This document shows positions 50,932 to 60,607 of a stretch of DNA of 64,000 bases, piece after piece; position 1 is the first letter of the stretch; each line of letters starts with the position of its first letter. This DNA comes from Calothrix sp. C42_A2020_038. Lineage in GTDB: Bacteria; Cyanobacteriota; Cyanobacteriia; Cyanobacteriales; Nostocaceae. Location of the stretch: NCBI GenBank assembly GCA_015272395.1, contig JACYLQ010000045.1, positions 186,001-250,000 on the forward strand. Reading direction: 5' to 3'. A program made the translations under genes and the position numbers. The notes below the pieces were generated by a model. That model was not told where the DNA came from. It saw only the letters and a program-made list of their open reading frames with translations, and did no database searches.

Positions 50932-51678
50932 TCATTTACTATTGTTTTTACCAAGTGCCCATTGTACCTGACTTAAAATTCCTCTTAACATAGCTAATTC
51001 ATTATTTCGTAAATGCGCTCGGTTATACAGTTGTCGGAACTTTTCCATACGTCTTGCCGCAGTATGAGGAAAAAGATAACCGACACTAAGCAGTAGTGAT
51101 TCTAACTGCTGATAGTAAGATTCTACAAGCTCTACAGGCGCCAAATCGGTGTCAGGAATACTTTTTACTACTTCCGAGTCTGAGTTAGATAATACTTGGG
51201 CTTGTTGCGCTAGTTCGTAACAGCAAATACCAACAGCCATTGCTAAATTCAATGATGAATATTCTCTACTCGAAGGAATACGAACAAATCGCTGTGCATA
51301 ATTTAATTCTTCGTTACTTAATCCTCGGTCTTCGCGACCAAAAATTAAAGCACTAATTCCAACCTCTTCTAGCAACCAAGGTAAAGCCGTGCGTGGAGCT
51401 TCAAGAGGTGCATTCCAGTCATGGTCAACACCTGTTGTTGCTATTGTACGTTTACACCCAGTTAAAGCGGATGGTAAGGAATTAACTATACTTGCAGATT
51501 CTAAAATGTCAAAGCCCCGAACTGCCATTAGTTTTGCTTCGGCGCCTAAATAATCACACTTTGGATTTACCAAAACTAGCTGACTCAACCCAAAATTCTT
51601 CATCACGCGCGCAATTGAACCAACATTTAGTGGTCCTGCGGGTTCAACTAGTACAATTTTTATATCAGCTAGGGTCAT
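50932..51678 (-). CDS. trmJ: TrmH/SpoU-family RNA methyltransferase, TrmJ-like
   Basis: The 248-residue protein is a SPOUT (knotted) methyltransferase with the three motifs VLVEPAGPLNVGSIARVMKN at the N-terminus, ALIFGREDRGLSNEELNYAQ in the middle and RIPSSREYSSLNLAMAVGIC for the knot. TrmJ-like enzymes 2'-O-methylate the ribose of nucleotide 32 in tRNAs. The C-terminal part (MEKFRQLYNRAHLRNNELAM) is a helical extension typical of TrmJ. The ATG at 51678 matches the family start. It does not form an operon with its neighbours; secA lies 400 bases upstream in the same direction. Confidence 0.9.
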   Translation of the reverse strand: MTLADIKIVLVEPAGPLNVGSIARVMKNFGLSQLVLVNPKCDYLGAEAKLMAVRGFDILESASIVNSLPSALTGCKRTIATTGVDHDWNAPLEAPRTALPWLLEEVGISALIFGREDRGLSNEELNYAQRFVRIPSSREYSSLNLAMAVGICCYELAQQAQVLSNSDSEVVKSIPDTDLAPVELVESYYQQLESLLLSVGYLFPHTAARRMEKFRQLYNRAHLRNNELAMLRGILSQVQWALGKNNSK

Positions 51679-51731
51679 TTAGGAGTAACGATTATCTACC
51701 TTTTAAGCGTAGAACACAAATATAAATATTT

Positions 51732-51773
51732 GCTTGATTTGCTTGATTTGCTTGATTTGCTTGATTTGCTTGA
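51732..51773. repeat. Tandem nonamer GCTTGATTT, about 4.7 copies
   Basis: GCTTGATTT is repeated four times without change from 51732 to 51767, followed by a partial fifth copy (GCTTGA). It begins 53 bases before the trmJ-like start codon and ends 95 bases before it, on the promoter side of that leftward gene. Such short tandem repeats are common in filamentous cyanobacteria and vary in copy number. Confidence 0.9.
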
Positions 51774-51930
51774 ATGTCGGATTTGAAGGAAGTATTTAGT
51801 TAAATTACATACTCTCGTACTTTATAAAAGTGCGGCTTTTTCTCAATATAAATACATATATTGTATTTTTGTAGTTAAATTATATACATTTTATTCAACT
51901 TTTGACAGATAGATAACACATAACAGAAAA

Positions 51931-51966
51931 GTAGATTGGGTTACGCTGCCGCTCCACCCAACCTAC
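51931..51966. repeat. TTGGGT...ACCCAA palindromic dispersed repeat
   Basis: GTAGATTGGGT at 51931-51941 pairs with ACCCAACCTAC at 51956-51966 with one mismatch, over a 14-base loop that reads TACGCTGCCGCTCC. Sequences of this kind recur in cyanobacterial intergenic regions. It lies about 107 bases downstream of the secA stop, beyond the hairpin at 52016-52042. Confidence 0.65.
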
Positions 51967-52015
51967 ATCTACATTAATTTTAATTTTCAGCCTGAACTGA
52001 ACTTTATCGAAATAT

Positions 52016-52042
52016 AGAGACGCATACAAACGAAGCGTCTCT
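52016..52042 (-). terminator. Hairpin after secA, AGAGACGC...GCGTCTCT
   Basis: AGAGACGC at 52016-52023 pairs perfectly with GCGTCTCT at 52035-52042. It lies 31 bases after the secA stop codon on the minus strand. Downstream on that strand the sequence is A/T-rich with short T-runs (TATATTTCG), so a terminator role is plausible. Confidence 0.65.
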
Positions 52043-52072
52043 AGGAGAATTCAATAGTTAGGTGTATACTGT

Positions 52073-54862
52073 TTACACCATTTCAGACTGCATTGCTGGC
52101 TGAGGTTGTGGTTGGAACATAAAAAGCGAGTAAACAACATCTCTACGAATATTTGTCATCATATCCAAGAATAATTCGTAACCTTCGCTCTTATATTCAA
52201 TTAGTGGGTCTTTTTGACCGTAACCACGTAATCCTACTGACTCGCGCAAAGCATCCATTCCCTGGAGGTGTTCACGCCACAGAGTATCAATACGCTGCAA
52301 AATAAAGAAGCGTTCGGCTTGACGCATTAAACCTGGTTGAATTTGGTCAATTTGTGCTTCTTTCATATCGTAGGCAATACGTACTTGTTCGTGCAGAAAA
52401 GCTTTAATTTCACCCATCGACATGTCTACCAACTGTTCAGATTGTAAATCTGATAGCAAGTAAACAAACTCTTTGACTTTTTCAACCAACTTATCGAGTT
52501 CCCACTCTTCCGAGGGCAAGTCAATATTAATGTAGTAGTCAACGATGTCGTCCATCGTTTTTTCTGCATACTTAATAACTTGTTCCTTCAAGTCTTGCCC
52601 TTCAAGAACACGGCGCCGTTCGGCGTAAATTGCACGACGCTGGTTATTCATCACCTCGTCGTACTCAAACACCTGTTTCCGAATATCGTAGTAATAAGTC
52701 TCAACCTTCTTTTGGGCGCCTTCTAAACTGCGGGTTAACATTCCCGACTCAATAGGCATATCTTCTTCCACGTTGAAGGCATTCATTAATGCTGCGACAC
52801 GATCCCCTCCAAAAATTCGCATCAAGTTATCCTCTAAACTGAGGAAAAACCTTGTAGTTCCAGGGTCTCCTTGGCGCCCAGCACGTCCACGTAATTGATT
52901 ATCGATACGACGCGATTCGTGACGTTCTGTACCAATTACGTGCAAGCCACCTAACTCGACAACTAGGTTATGTTCATTTTTGGTAAACTCTTCGTACTCA
53001 TGTCGAATACTATTATAGGCATCACGCAATTTTTGAATCACTGCGTCGTTCGTAGGCGCTTTCTCTGCTGCAACTGCTATTTTCTCTTCAGCTTCTAGTT
53101 CTGGTAAACTGCGTTCACCATATTCGCGCACCGCAAATTCAACTGCTTGCTTTAATAGAGTTTCAGTTTCTTTGCTGATCTGAGTCGGGAAAATTCCTGA
53201 CGCAACACGCCATGTTTTTACTTTTTTACCAGGAACAAATCCCTGACCACTACCACCATGACCACTAGGCAAACCTGAAGCCCGCTGAATACCAAAAGTA
53301 TCTTCATCTTCTGGCTGAACAATACGCGGCATCAAGTACTCGCGCACCTTCAAACGCGCCATATACTCGGCATTACCACCCAAAATAATGTCAGTACCCC
53401 GTCCTGCCATGTTAGTTGCAATCGTTACAGCCCCTCTACGCCCAGCTTGCGCTACGATTTCCGCTTCACGTTCTACGTTTTCAGGACGAGCGTTTAATAG
53501 CTCGTGGGGTATCTCCATTTGCCGTAGTAGTTGGCTAAGATACTCGGATTTTTCTACACTTGTGGTACCAACCAATACAGGTCTACCAAGTTGGTGCATT
53601 TCTGCACACTCTTTAGCAATTGCTCTCCACTTGCCGTTTTCGGTTTTGAAAACCATATCCGATAAGTCTTTCCGCAATCTAGTTCTGTTAGTTGGGATTA
53701 CCGTTACTTCAAGCTTATAAATTTTCTCAAATTCAGCTTCTTCTGTTTTGGCTGTACCTGTCATTCCCCCTAATTTTGGATACAAAAGAAATAAATTCTG
53801 ATACGTAATTGTTGCCAATGTTTGTGTTTCTGGCTGAATTTCCAAACGTTCTTTTGCCTCAATCGCTTGGTGTAAACCATCACTCCAACGCCGACCAGGC
53901 ATAACTCGACCTGTAAATTCATCGACGATAACTACTTCTCCACCACGGGTAATATAGTTAACATCTTTTAAAAATAACTCTTTTGCTTTAATCGCATTGA
54001 AAACAAAATGTGCCCAAGGGTCTTCTGGGTCAAACAGGTCAGTCACTTCCAAAAGCTGCTCTGCCTCAGCGAACCCATCATCTGTTAACAAGACATTACG
54101 TGCTTTCTCGTCAACTTCGTAATGCTCGTCTTTTTTGAGTGCGTTTGCAATTTGCGCTGCTCTGAGGTACTTTTCAGTTGGTCGTTCAACCTGTCCTGAT
54201 ATAATCAAAGGTGTGCGCGCTTCATCGATTAAAATCGAGTCCACTTCGTCGATTACACAGTAGTTGAATGGACGTTGTACGACATCTTTGATATCTGTCG
54301 CCATGTTATCACGCAGGTAATCAAAGCCTATTTCACTGTTGGTTACATAAGTAATATCGCAGTCGTAATTTTTTTTACGTTCCTGCGGAGTCATACTTTG
54401 CTGAATTAGACCTACGCTTAAACCCAAGAAGCGATGTACTTGTCCCATCCACTCAGCGTCACGACGAGCTAGATAGTCGTTAACGGTAATAACATGTACA
54501 CCTTTACCAGTTAATGCATTTAAATAACTTGGCAAGGTCGCGACAAGGGTCTTACCTTCACCTGTCTTCATCTCGGCAATTTGCCCTGTATGTAGGATAA
54601 TACCACCTAGCATTTGGACATCGAAGTGGCGCAATCCCAACACACGCCGTCCAGCTTCTCGAACAGTTGCAAATGCTTCCGGTAAAATATCATCAAGGGT
54701 TTCGCCTTTTGCCAAGCGCTGTTTAAACTCTGCTGTTTTTCCCTTTAATTGCTCATCCGAAAGTGACTTGATTTCTTCTTCAAGGAGATTAATATCAGTG
54801 ATGTAAGGCTGGTATTTTTTAAGTTTACGAGCGTTGGGGTCGCCCAACAATGTTTTTAGCAT
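52073..54862 (-). CDS. secA: Protein translocase ATPase SecA
   Basis: The 929-residue protein is the motor of the Sec pathway. Walker A lies in [18 protein letters not shown] near residue 100 and Walker B in [18 protein letters not shown] near 207. The preprotein-binding region follows, then the second NTPase fold with [18 protein letters not shown] and [17 protein letters not shown], and [20 protein letters not shown]. The C-terminal scaffold has [15 protein letters not shown]-like sequence ([19 protein letters not shown]). The usual Zn-binding Cys/His tail is absent, as in other cyanobacteria. The ATG at 54862 matches the [13 protein letters not shown] start. It stands alone. Confidence 0.98.
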   Translation of the reverse strand: MLKTLLGDPNARKLKKYQPYITDINLLEEEIKSLSDEQLKGKTAEFKQRLAKGETLDDILPEAFATVREAGRRVLGLRHFDVQMLGGIILHTGQIAEMKTGEGKTLVATLPSYLNALTGKGVHVITVNDYLARRDAEWMGQVHRFLGLSVGLIQQSMTPQERKKNYDCDITYVTNSEIGFDYLRDNMATDIKDVVQRPFNYCVIDEVDSILIDEARTPLIISGQVERPTEKYLRAAQIANALKKDEHYEVDEKARNVLLTDDGFAEAEQLLEVTDLFDPEDPWAHFVFNAIKAKELFLKDVNYITRGGEVVIVDEFTGRVMPGRRWSDGLHQAIEAKERLEIQPETQTLATITYQNLFLLYPKLGGMTGTAKTEEAEFEKIYKLEVTVIPTNRTRLRKDLSDMVFKTENGKWRAIAKECAEMHQLGRPVLVGTTSVEKSEYLSQLLRQMEIPHELLNARPENVEREAEIVAQAGRRGAVTIATNMAGRGTDIILGGNAEYMARLKVREYLMPRIVQPEDEDTFGIQRASGLPSGHGGSGQGFVPGKKVKTWRVASGIFPTQISKETETLLKQAVEFAVREYGERSLPELEAEEKIAVAAEKAPTNDAVIQKLRDAYNSIRHEYEEFTKNEHNLVVELGGLHVIGTERHESRRIDNQLRGRAGRQGDPGTTRFFLSLEDNLMRIFGGDRVAALMNAFNVEEDMPIESGMLTRSLEGAQKKVETYYYDIRKQVFEYDEVMNNQRRAIYAERRRVLEGQDLKEQVIKYAEKTMDDIVDYYINIDLPSEEWELDKLVEKVKEFVYLLSDLQSEQLVDMSMGEIKAFLHEQVRIAYDMKEAQIDQIQPGLMRQAERFFILQRIDTLWREHLQGMDALRESVGLRGYGQKDPLIEYKSEGYELFLDMMTNIRRDVVYSLFMFQPQPQPAMQSEMV

Positions 54863-55148
54863 AGCGTTATTTAACTAAACAAGGAACGGAGATAATTAAG
54901 TTTGGCTTATTGATTATAGGCATTTCACTTAACCGAATTAATAGCTATCATCGGTTATACTTAAACAAGCTTATCGTACAGATATATAGTTTCGACAAAC
55001 CTAATCACATCGCGACTCTTTATAATATAGTATCATTTTGTCTCTTCCTTCCTGCCATGAACCCTCACCATATATAAGTAGCGATATCCCCCCACAGATC
55101 GGAGAAGGTGGGAACTGAGGATTCGCTAGACAACTACAGTTTTGTGCT

Positions 55149-55685
55149 TTATTCCCATTCTTTAGTCAACTTGCGAAAATTATATTCCGAAGCGCTTGGA
55201 TGACAGGTTACACAGCTACTTGCTTGCACAGGGTTAGGTAGCTTGACTTGAGGATGTAAAGCTTTGAAATAGCGTGAACTACCCAAACGATAGGGTATTT
55301 GTTCATCTTGAAGTATTGGACGCGAAAAAGTCGCAAGATATCGCCACACTAGCATACGCGGTGGGTCTATTAGTGGTTTGAGTTGAACGCCATAATGGCT
55401 TGTATCTTGTATGAGATTTCTCCAGGTTTGAGTTGGAAAAACCGATGGAGGTAAAGCTATATGACACGTTGAACAGTTTTCAAGGTAAAGTTCTTGTCCT
55501 AGTTTGTACTGTGGTGCTACTACATCTACTGTACCTATTTCTGATGCCAAATTACCATTTGGAGTGGCGCCTTGAACATTTGTTGCGAAAGCTAACAACC
55601 ATCCCATAGCCAGACTCCAAACCAGCACAATAAGTAATAACCCAAGAGGGTTGCGTTTGAGTTTCTTTTTAGAAGATTTGAACAT
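55149..55685 (-). CDS. Diheme cytochrome c, membrane-anchored
   Basis: The 178-residue protein has a basic N-terminus, one hydrophobic helix (LLLIVLVWSLAMGWLLAFA) that may be a signal or anchor, and two CxxCH heme-binding sites: CSTCH near residue 71 and CVTCH near 159. PPRMLVWRYLATFSRPILQ lies between them. Length and spacing agree with the DHC family of cyanobacterial diheme cytochromes. It should be an electron carrier on the lumenal or periplasmic face; its partner and role are not known. The ATG at 55685 is the only good start. There is no operon partner. Confidence 0.85.
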   Translation of the reverse strand: MFKSSKKKLKRNPLGLLLIVLVWSLAMGWLLAFATNVQGATPNGNLASEIGTVDVVAPQYKLGQELYLENCSTCHIALPPSVFPTQTWRNLIQDTSHYGVQLKPLIDPPRMLVWRYLATFSRPILQDEQIPYRLGSSRYFKALHPQVKLPNPVQASSCVTCHPSASEYNFRKLTKEWE

Positions 55686-55969
55686 TTTGGATTATTCGAT
55701 TTTAGATTTTAGATTACCCTTTGGAAACTCCTTGGGGTTTTGAGTTTTAGATTCTTAACTTGATCTAGAGCTAATGTACTAAAAAATGGGTGAGAAATTT
55801 CAAACTCACCCAAATTTTATCGGTTTGTACTTGTCATATGCTAAAGATACTGATTTACAAAAGTCGGTGTAAGTCCCCAAGTATACGAATGCTAATTGAA
55901 GCTTGCGTCGAATTTGCTAAATATCGAAATAATCCAAAATCCATTTATTGTCGCGTCACAAATCCAAAA

Positions 55970-56878
55970 TTATGGTATTGCTACCACCCGTAATATTCGC
56001 TCCATAACGCTTTTGGCCCGGCGTCCACCAACTGGGATTAAACGATGACACAGGACATGAGGCGCCAAAAATTTAATGTCATCAGGGATTACATAATCAC
56101 GTCCAAGCAAAAAAGCTAGAGCTTGAGCAGCCCTTTGTAAAGCCACAGTTCCACGAGGACTTATACCAAGAGTAATTTCTTCGTCTTGGCGCGTTGCCCG
56201 TACAAGGTCAAGAATGTACTGTTGTAAAGAGGTATCTATTTTGACGCTTCTGCATAGACGACGCAGTTGTGCAACTTCTTCTAAGGTAATGCAAGGCTCT
56301 AAATTGGAGAGTTTGTCATCATCTAACGAGCGTTTTAACATTTGAAGCTCTTCGTTTTCTGAAGGATAACCCAAACTTAGCGACAACATAAATCTATCCA
56401 TCTGAGCTTCCGGAAGAGGAAAAGTACCCTGGTACTCAATTGGATTTTGGGTCGCAATTACGAAAAATGGTGAAGGAACAGGACGCGACACACCATCAAT
56501 GGTTACTTGCTGTTCTTCCATGACTTCGAGTAATGCTGACTGAGTTCGAGGTGTGGCACGGTTAATTTCGTCAGCTAACAGAACATTTGTAAAAACAGGC
56601 CCAGATAAAAAACTAAATTCACCACTTCTAGGATTCCAAATATTAGTACCTGTTATATCAGTCGGTAAAAGGTCGGGAGTACATTGTAGCCTCTGAAACT
56701 TACCATCAATAGAACGAGCTATAGATTTCGCTAACAAAGTTTTACCTACACCTGGGACATCTTCCAATAGCGCATGACCACCTCCAAGCAAAGCAACTAA
56801 CACTAAACGAATAGATGTATTTTTGCCAACAATAGTTTGTGCTAAGTTTTGTGTTAATGCGTCAATTTTGTCTCTCAT
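55970..56878 (-). CDS. MoxR-type AAA ATPase
   Basis: The 302-residue protein has the AAA_3/MoxR fold. Walker A is ALLEDVPGVGKTLLAKSIAR near residue 40, Walker B and following are LLADEINRATPRTQSALLEV near 110, a pore-loop region has VIATQNPIEYQGTFPLPEA near 145, and sensor 2 is in ISPRGTVALQRAAQALAFL. MoxR ATPases often insert metals or cofactors, or fold partner proteins with a VWA-domain partner, but no VWA gene adjoins this one. The start ATG at 56878 gives the expected N-terminus (MRDKIDALTQNL). Confidence 0.92.
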   Translation of the reverse strand: MRDKIDALTQNLAQTIVGKNTSIRLVLVALLGGGHALLEDVPGVGKTLLAKSIARSIDGKFQRLQCTPDLLPTDITGTNIWNPRSGEFSFLSGPVFTNVLLADEINRATPRTQSALLEVMEEQQVTIDGVSRPVPSPFFVIATQNPIEYQGTFPLPEAQMDRFMLSLSLGYPSENEELQMLKRSLDDDKLSNLEPCITLEEVAQLRRLCRSVKIDTSLQQYILDLVRATRQDEEITLGISPRGTVALQRAAQALAFLLGRDYVIPDDIKFLAPHVLCHRLIPVGGRRAKSVMERILRVVAIP

Positions 56879-56989
56879 TTCGTCCCACCTTCGGTGATCA
56901 ATAAAGGGTACGGACGGATATCGCCCGCACCCCGACTTTACTTCTTGAGTCCTATATTGAGTGTTCCCGAAAATTGAAAAAATAACACA

Positions 56990-58063
56990 TCAACCAAAGA
57001 AAACTTTCGCAGCACAGCAGTCAAGCTGAATTTGGTTTTTTAATGCTTCAAGGGAAGCAAATTTTGTCTCAGGTCGCAAAAACTTTTCTAGCTCAACTGC
57101 TAGCTTCCTATTGTATAAATCGCCAGACCAGTCAATTAAATGTATTTCTGTTGTAATATTTGTACCGTTGACTGTGGGACGATTACCAATATTCATCACA
57201 CCAAAGGCTATAAATTGAAGTTGTTCATGTACATCAGTTACATCGAATACACGAACTGCGTATACACCTAATCTTGGTAAAAACTTATCTTTTGGTAACT
57301 CTAGGTTTGCAGTGGGAAATCCAATTTTTCGACCGAGTTGTTGACCTTTAGTAACATTACCATAAAGGGTATACGGTCGCCCGATAAGTTGCGATGCACG
57401 CTCGACATCACCCTCTTCAAGAACGGAGCGAATTAATGAGGTTGAGATACGAGTCATTTCTATTGGTATATCTTGTGCTTGATCTTCTCCAATCTTATCT
57501 ATTTCCAGGGGAACAATCTTCACGGGGATATTATACTTACTAGCTATTACCTGTAAATCGCGCGCTGTCCCACTACGTTCTGAGCCAAAACGAAAATCAT
57601 GCCCAATACTAATTTGGGTTGCTTGAAGTTGTTGCACCAAGATTCTCTCAACAAATTCTTCTGGAGTCAAAGAACATAATTCGCGGTCAAAAGGTAATAA
57701 TACTAACTGTTCGACACCAAGTGTCCCTAATTGCTGAATTTTCTCATTAAGTGGTGTAAGCAATGTACGAGGTTTCCCACTAAAAAACTCTTGCGGGTGA
57801 GGGTTAAAGGTGACAACAGTGGAATAAATATGTTTGTTGACTGAAGTGGGTAATTGAGCTTGAGGAGTCCTTATTACTTCTTCCTCAAACCTAGAATTGA
57901 AATTTAGCCCCATCTCCCTGTTGGATGAGATGGGTTTAATAACCCGCTGATGTCCACGATGTACACCGTCAAACTTACCAAGCGCAACAGCAGTAGGCTT
58001 TAAAGCTAATTCAGGTTGATTTGTAACCCACACAGAACACCCATTTGGAGACAGATTTAGCAC
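56990..58063 (-). CDS. ribF: Bifunctional riboflavin kinase / FAD synthetase
   Basis: The 357-residue protein makes FMN from riboflavin and FAD from FMN. The N-terminal FAD synthetase half has AVALGKFDGVHRGHQRVI (with the GxFDGVHxGH signature), STVVTFNPHPQEFFSG and HDFRFGSERSGTARDLQ. The C-terminal kinase half has GRPYTLYGNVTKGQQLGRKI, GFPTANLEL and GVMNIGNRPTV. Between residues 43 and 75 the enzyme has an insertion rich in polar residues, in a place that varies between cyanobacteria. Its DNA includes an 8-base perfect hairpin (57909-57934). Start at ATG 58063; nothing better lies downstream. Confidence 0.95.
   Translation of the reverse strand: MLNLSPNGCSVWVTNQPELALKPTAVALGKFDGVHRGHQRVIKPISSNREMGLNFNSRFEEEVIRTPQAQLPTSVNKHIYSTVVTFNPHPQEFFSGKPRTLLTPLNEKIQQLGTLGVEQLVLLPFDRELCSLTPEEFVERILVQQLQATQISIGHDFRFGSERSGTARDLQVIASKYNIPVKIVPLEIDKIGEDQAQDIPIEMTRISTSLIRSVLEEGDVERASQLIGRPYTLYGNVTKGQQLGRKIGFPTANLELPKDKFLPRLGVYAVRVFDVTDVHEQLQFIAFGVMNIGNRPTVNGTNITTEIHLIDWSGDLYNRKLAVELEKFLRPETKFASLEALKNQIQLDCCAAKVFFG
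57909..57934. repeat. Hairpin inside ribF, in a variable insertion
   Basis: CCCATCTC at 57909-57916 pairs with GAGATGGG at 57927-57934 over ten bases (CCTGTTGGAT). It lies in the insertion between the FDGVHRGH signature and STVVTF of the FAD synthetase half. The encoded residues are SSNREMGLN, which have no conserved role in the enzyme. Confidence 0.7.
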
Positions 58064-58213
58064 TTTTCGGTACTGGGATTTAGGTTTTACTAGCTTTAAG
58101 TGCCAAAGTCTGAGGTTTTAATAATCATTAACCCGTTGACTTTAAACTTTTTAAAGCTCTCAATCACCAATCTAATCTAAAATCTCAAATTACTCCGGTT
58201 GCTAATGTACTGC

Positions 58214-59104
58214 TCAAATATGGCTAACAGGAAAAGTTTTTGACAGTCTAACTGAAACAGGTACTTCAATAACCATTCCTTCCCTTGCTATCACGGCGCC
58301 AGGAAACTTCTGTGCAGCTTGTTGGGCAACATTATCTAAAAAATCATCGTCGTGTGCTGGGTCATGGTGAAAAATTACTAAAGTCCTAACATTTGCAGCT
58401 TGGGCAATTTTTACCGCTTCCTGCCATGTCGAATGACCCCAACCAACCTTGGGAGATTTTGGAGAATGATATTCTTCGTCTGTATAAGTTGAATCATAAA
58501 TTAGTACATCTGTGTTACGTGCTAACCAAAGAACGTTTTCATCAAGATGGTCGGCAAAATGCTCGGTGTCTGTAACGTAGGCAGCAGAACCACCACACCA
58601 ATTAACACGATAACCAACAGCTTCACCAGGATGATTGAGGAATGCAGTTTCAATGGTAATATCATCGATTCTGATTGGTTTTCCCGGTACCACATCGTAG
58701 AAATCTAAATCTGCCTGCATAATTTGTAAGGGAACAGGAAAATTAGGATGCAGCATTTGGTCGTTGAGACGTTGCTCGACAGTAGAACCATCTGGTGCTA
58801 TGGCACCATATATGTGGAAGTGATTTCCTTTCACAAATCCTGGAGTGAAAAATGGGAACCCCTGCATGTGATCCCAATGAGAATGAGTAAAAAATAGATG
58901 CGCTTCAACAGGCATTTGGCGCAGTAGTGATTGCCCTAAAACATGTAATCCTGTACCACCATCGAAAACTAAACGTTTACCGCCCACTTGCATCTCAACA
59001 CAAGGGGTATTCCCGCCATAACGAACTGTGTTTAATCCTGGACAGGGGATGCTGCCGCGAACTCCCCAAAAACGTACTTTAAACTGTTTTTCTATCCTAG
59101 ACAT
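58214..59104 (-). CDS. MBL-fold metallohydrolase
   Basis: The 296-residue protein has the metallo-beta-lactamase fold with HLFFTHSHWDHMQGFPFF carrying the HxHxDH metal motif near residue 73, the GxGxGLHVLG-type strand (LVFDGGTGLHVLGQ), AAYVTDTEHFADHLDENVLW and LVIFHHDPAHDDDFLDNVA with later metal-binding His/Asp. The N-terminal KVRFWGVRGSIPCPG opening defines a subgroup of phosphodiesterase-like MBL proteins. Substrate could be a cyclic nucleotide, an RNA or a small ester. The ATG at 59104 is a good start. No operon partner. Confidence 0.88.
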   Translation of the reverse strand: MSRIEKQFKVRFWGVRGSIPCPGLNTVRYGGNTPCVEMQVGGKRLVFDGGTGLHVLGQSLLRQMPVEAHLFFTHSHWDHMQGFPFFTPGFVKGNHFHIYGAIAPDGSTVEQRLNDQMLHPNFPVPLQIMQADLDFYDVVPGKPIRIDDITIETAFLNHPGEAVGYRVNWCGGSAAYVTDTEHFADHLDENVLWLARNTDVLIYDSTYTDEEYHSPKSPKVGWGHSTWQEAVKIAQAANVRTLVIFHHDPAHDDDFLDNVAQQAAQKFPGAVIAREGMVIEVPVSVRLSKTFPVSHI

Positions 59105-59377
59105 GGGTTAAGCCGAAACTTCATACTGAGTGGGCGATCTAAAAATTGTACTTGTTTTGTTCATCTGCTTACATAAAAGCCAATGGTAGTATTGGGAATT
59201 AAATGATGATGCATACACCTGATGTCAGTTAATTTTGATTGATTTTATAATCTTAGAAACTGCTGCTGCCTCTAACAGTGAATGTATCAGGCAATCACTT
59301 TATTAAGTAATTTTTGCAACCGTTCCTACTTTATAGCCTATATTTTGCCATCATGCATTGATGTAAAGTATTAGTCA

Positions 59378-60181
59378 TTAATTATTTCCTATTCCCCATT
59401 CCCACTTAGATAACTGAGTTAACGCCTCCGCATAAGTTAGGTTATATTGCAAAGGAGTAATACTGATATAGTTATCACGTATAACATGTACATCTATCGG
59501 TATATTTTGAGGTAAATTCAAACCGATAGGTGGCTCAATATCTTCTTGAACTTCCCCTGTTAACCAGTAATAAGTTTTTCCACGTGGGTCTATACGCTTG
59601 TCAAAGACATCGATGTAACGTCGCACACCTTGCCTTGTAATTACGGCGCCTGCTATTTCTTCCCATTCCACAGCAGGAACGTTTACGTTCAAAAGCATTA
59701 AGTCTGGTAGAGGATTTTTTGCCAATTTTTCTACCAAAATATTGGCAAACTTTGCTGCGGGCTGAAATTCTTTACTTGTGTGGCTAGTCAAGCTAAAAGC
59801 TACACTTGGAATCCCTTCAATGATACCTTCCATTGCAGCTGAGACTGTTCCAGAGTACAGAATTTCTGTGCCAACGTTGGCGCCTTGATTAATTCCTGAT
59901 AAAACTAAATCAGGTGGCGAATCAAGTAAAGCCCACAAAGCTAATTTGACACAATCCGAAGGCGTTCCATCACAAGCCCAAGCTTTCACCTTTGGGTGAA
60001 ATAAAGACTCAACTATTTCAGCCCGAATTGGTTGGTGTAAAGTTAGTCCATGCCCGGTTGCTGAACGTTCCCGGTCTGGACACACCACAGTTATGTCATG
60101 ACCTGCTTCTGCTAAAGTGTTAGCCAGAGTCCGGATACCTAAAGCAGAAACCCCATCATCATTGCTAATCAGCAGTTTCAT
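59378..60181 (-). CDS. surE: 5'/3'-nucleotidase SurE
   Basis: The 267-residue protein carries the family start [20 protein letters not shown], with the metal-binding Asp-Asp near residue 8, [18 protein letters not shown] with its conserved Ser, [18 protein letters not shown] near residue 70 and [19 protein letters not shown], which also binds metal. SurE hydrolyses nucleoside 5'- and 3'-monophosphates and short polyphosphates, and supports stress survival. It is a complete copy of normal length. Start at ATG 60181 is unambiguous. It is not clearly in an operon; MBL lies 273 bases downstream. Confidence 0.95.
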   Translation of the reverse strand: MKLLISNDDGVSALGIRTLANTLAEAGHDITVVCPDRERSATGHGLTLHQPIRAEIVESLFHPKVKAWACDGTPSDCVKLALWALLDSPPDLVLSGINQGANVGTEILYSGTVSAAMEGIIEGIPSVAFSLTSHTSKEFQPAAKFANILVEKLAKNPLPDLMLLNVNVPAVEWEEIAGAVITRQGVRRYIDVFDKRIDPRGKTYYWLTGEVQEDIEPPIGLNLPQNIPIDVHVIRDNYISITPLQYNLTYAEALTQLSKWEWGIGNN

Positions 60182-60607
60182 TTAATTAGTAATGTTACTA
60201 TTAATAATTGACAAACAATATCTTTAAAGATGATATCGTCGAACAACTGTCCTTGCCGAGTTGGAAACAGATTTAGAATGCAAATATTTGAAAATTATAG
60301 TTTCTTTTAGTTAATTTATCGCATTACAATTATTTTTTTAATAGATAAAAAAGTTCATAATTCTACAACAAAGTATAAGATACACGATTTTGTGTACATT
60401 TGTGCTAAATGTAGTATCTGCTGGACAAATAGCATTAATAGAAATTGCTTTATTAGTCTAAATGTAAACCCATTACGGTATTGCAATCCAAGGTTTGGGC
60501 AAGCTTAAATAATAAGGTTTGTGTTAGTACTTTTGATGTAACGCTGGGTAAAACTAGCTGTTGCTGTATAAGCTAGATAAGGTAGATGTGTATTAGATAC
60601 CAACAGC
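60182..60607. other. 426-base gap between divergent surE and pheS
   Basis: The stretch is AT-rich and should contain both promoters. No open frame, strong hairpin or T-box was found; a tRNA-sensing leader for pheS is not visible. Short sequences near 60,480-60,540 show only weak pairing. Confidence 0.5.

Larger units (their letters stand above)
51679..52072. other. 394-base gap between secA and trmJ-like gene
   Basis: This gap holds the promoter of the trmJ-like gene and the downstream region of secA, both leftward. It contains three repeat structures: a tandem nonamer (51732-51773), a palindromic repeat (51931-51966) and a terminator-like hairpin (52016-52042). No gene was found. Confidence 0.6.

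Noticed and set aside
55790-55993. A short rightward frame between the cytochrome and MoxR genes
   Set aside because: It runs into the end of the MoxR gene in antisense. No ribosome binding site or conserved feature was seen.
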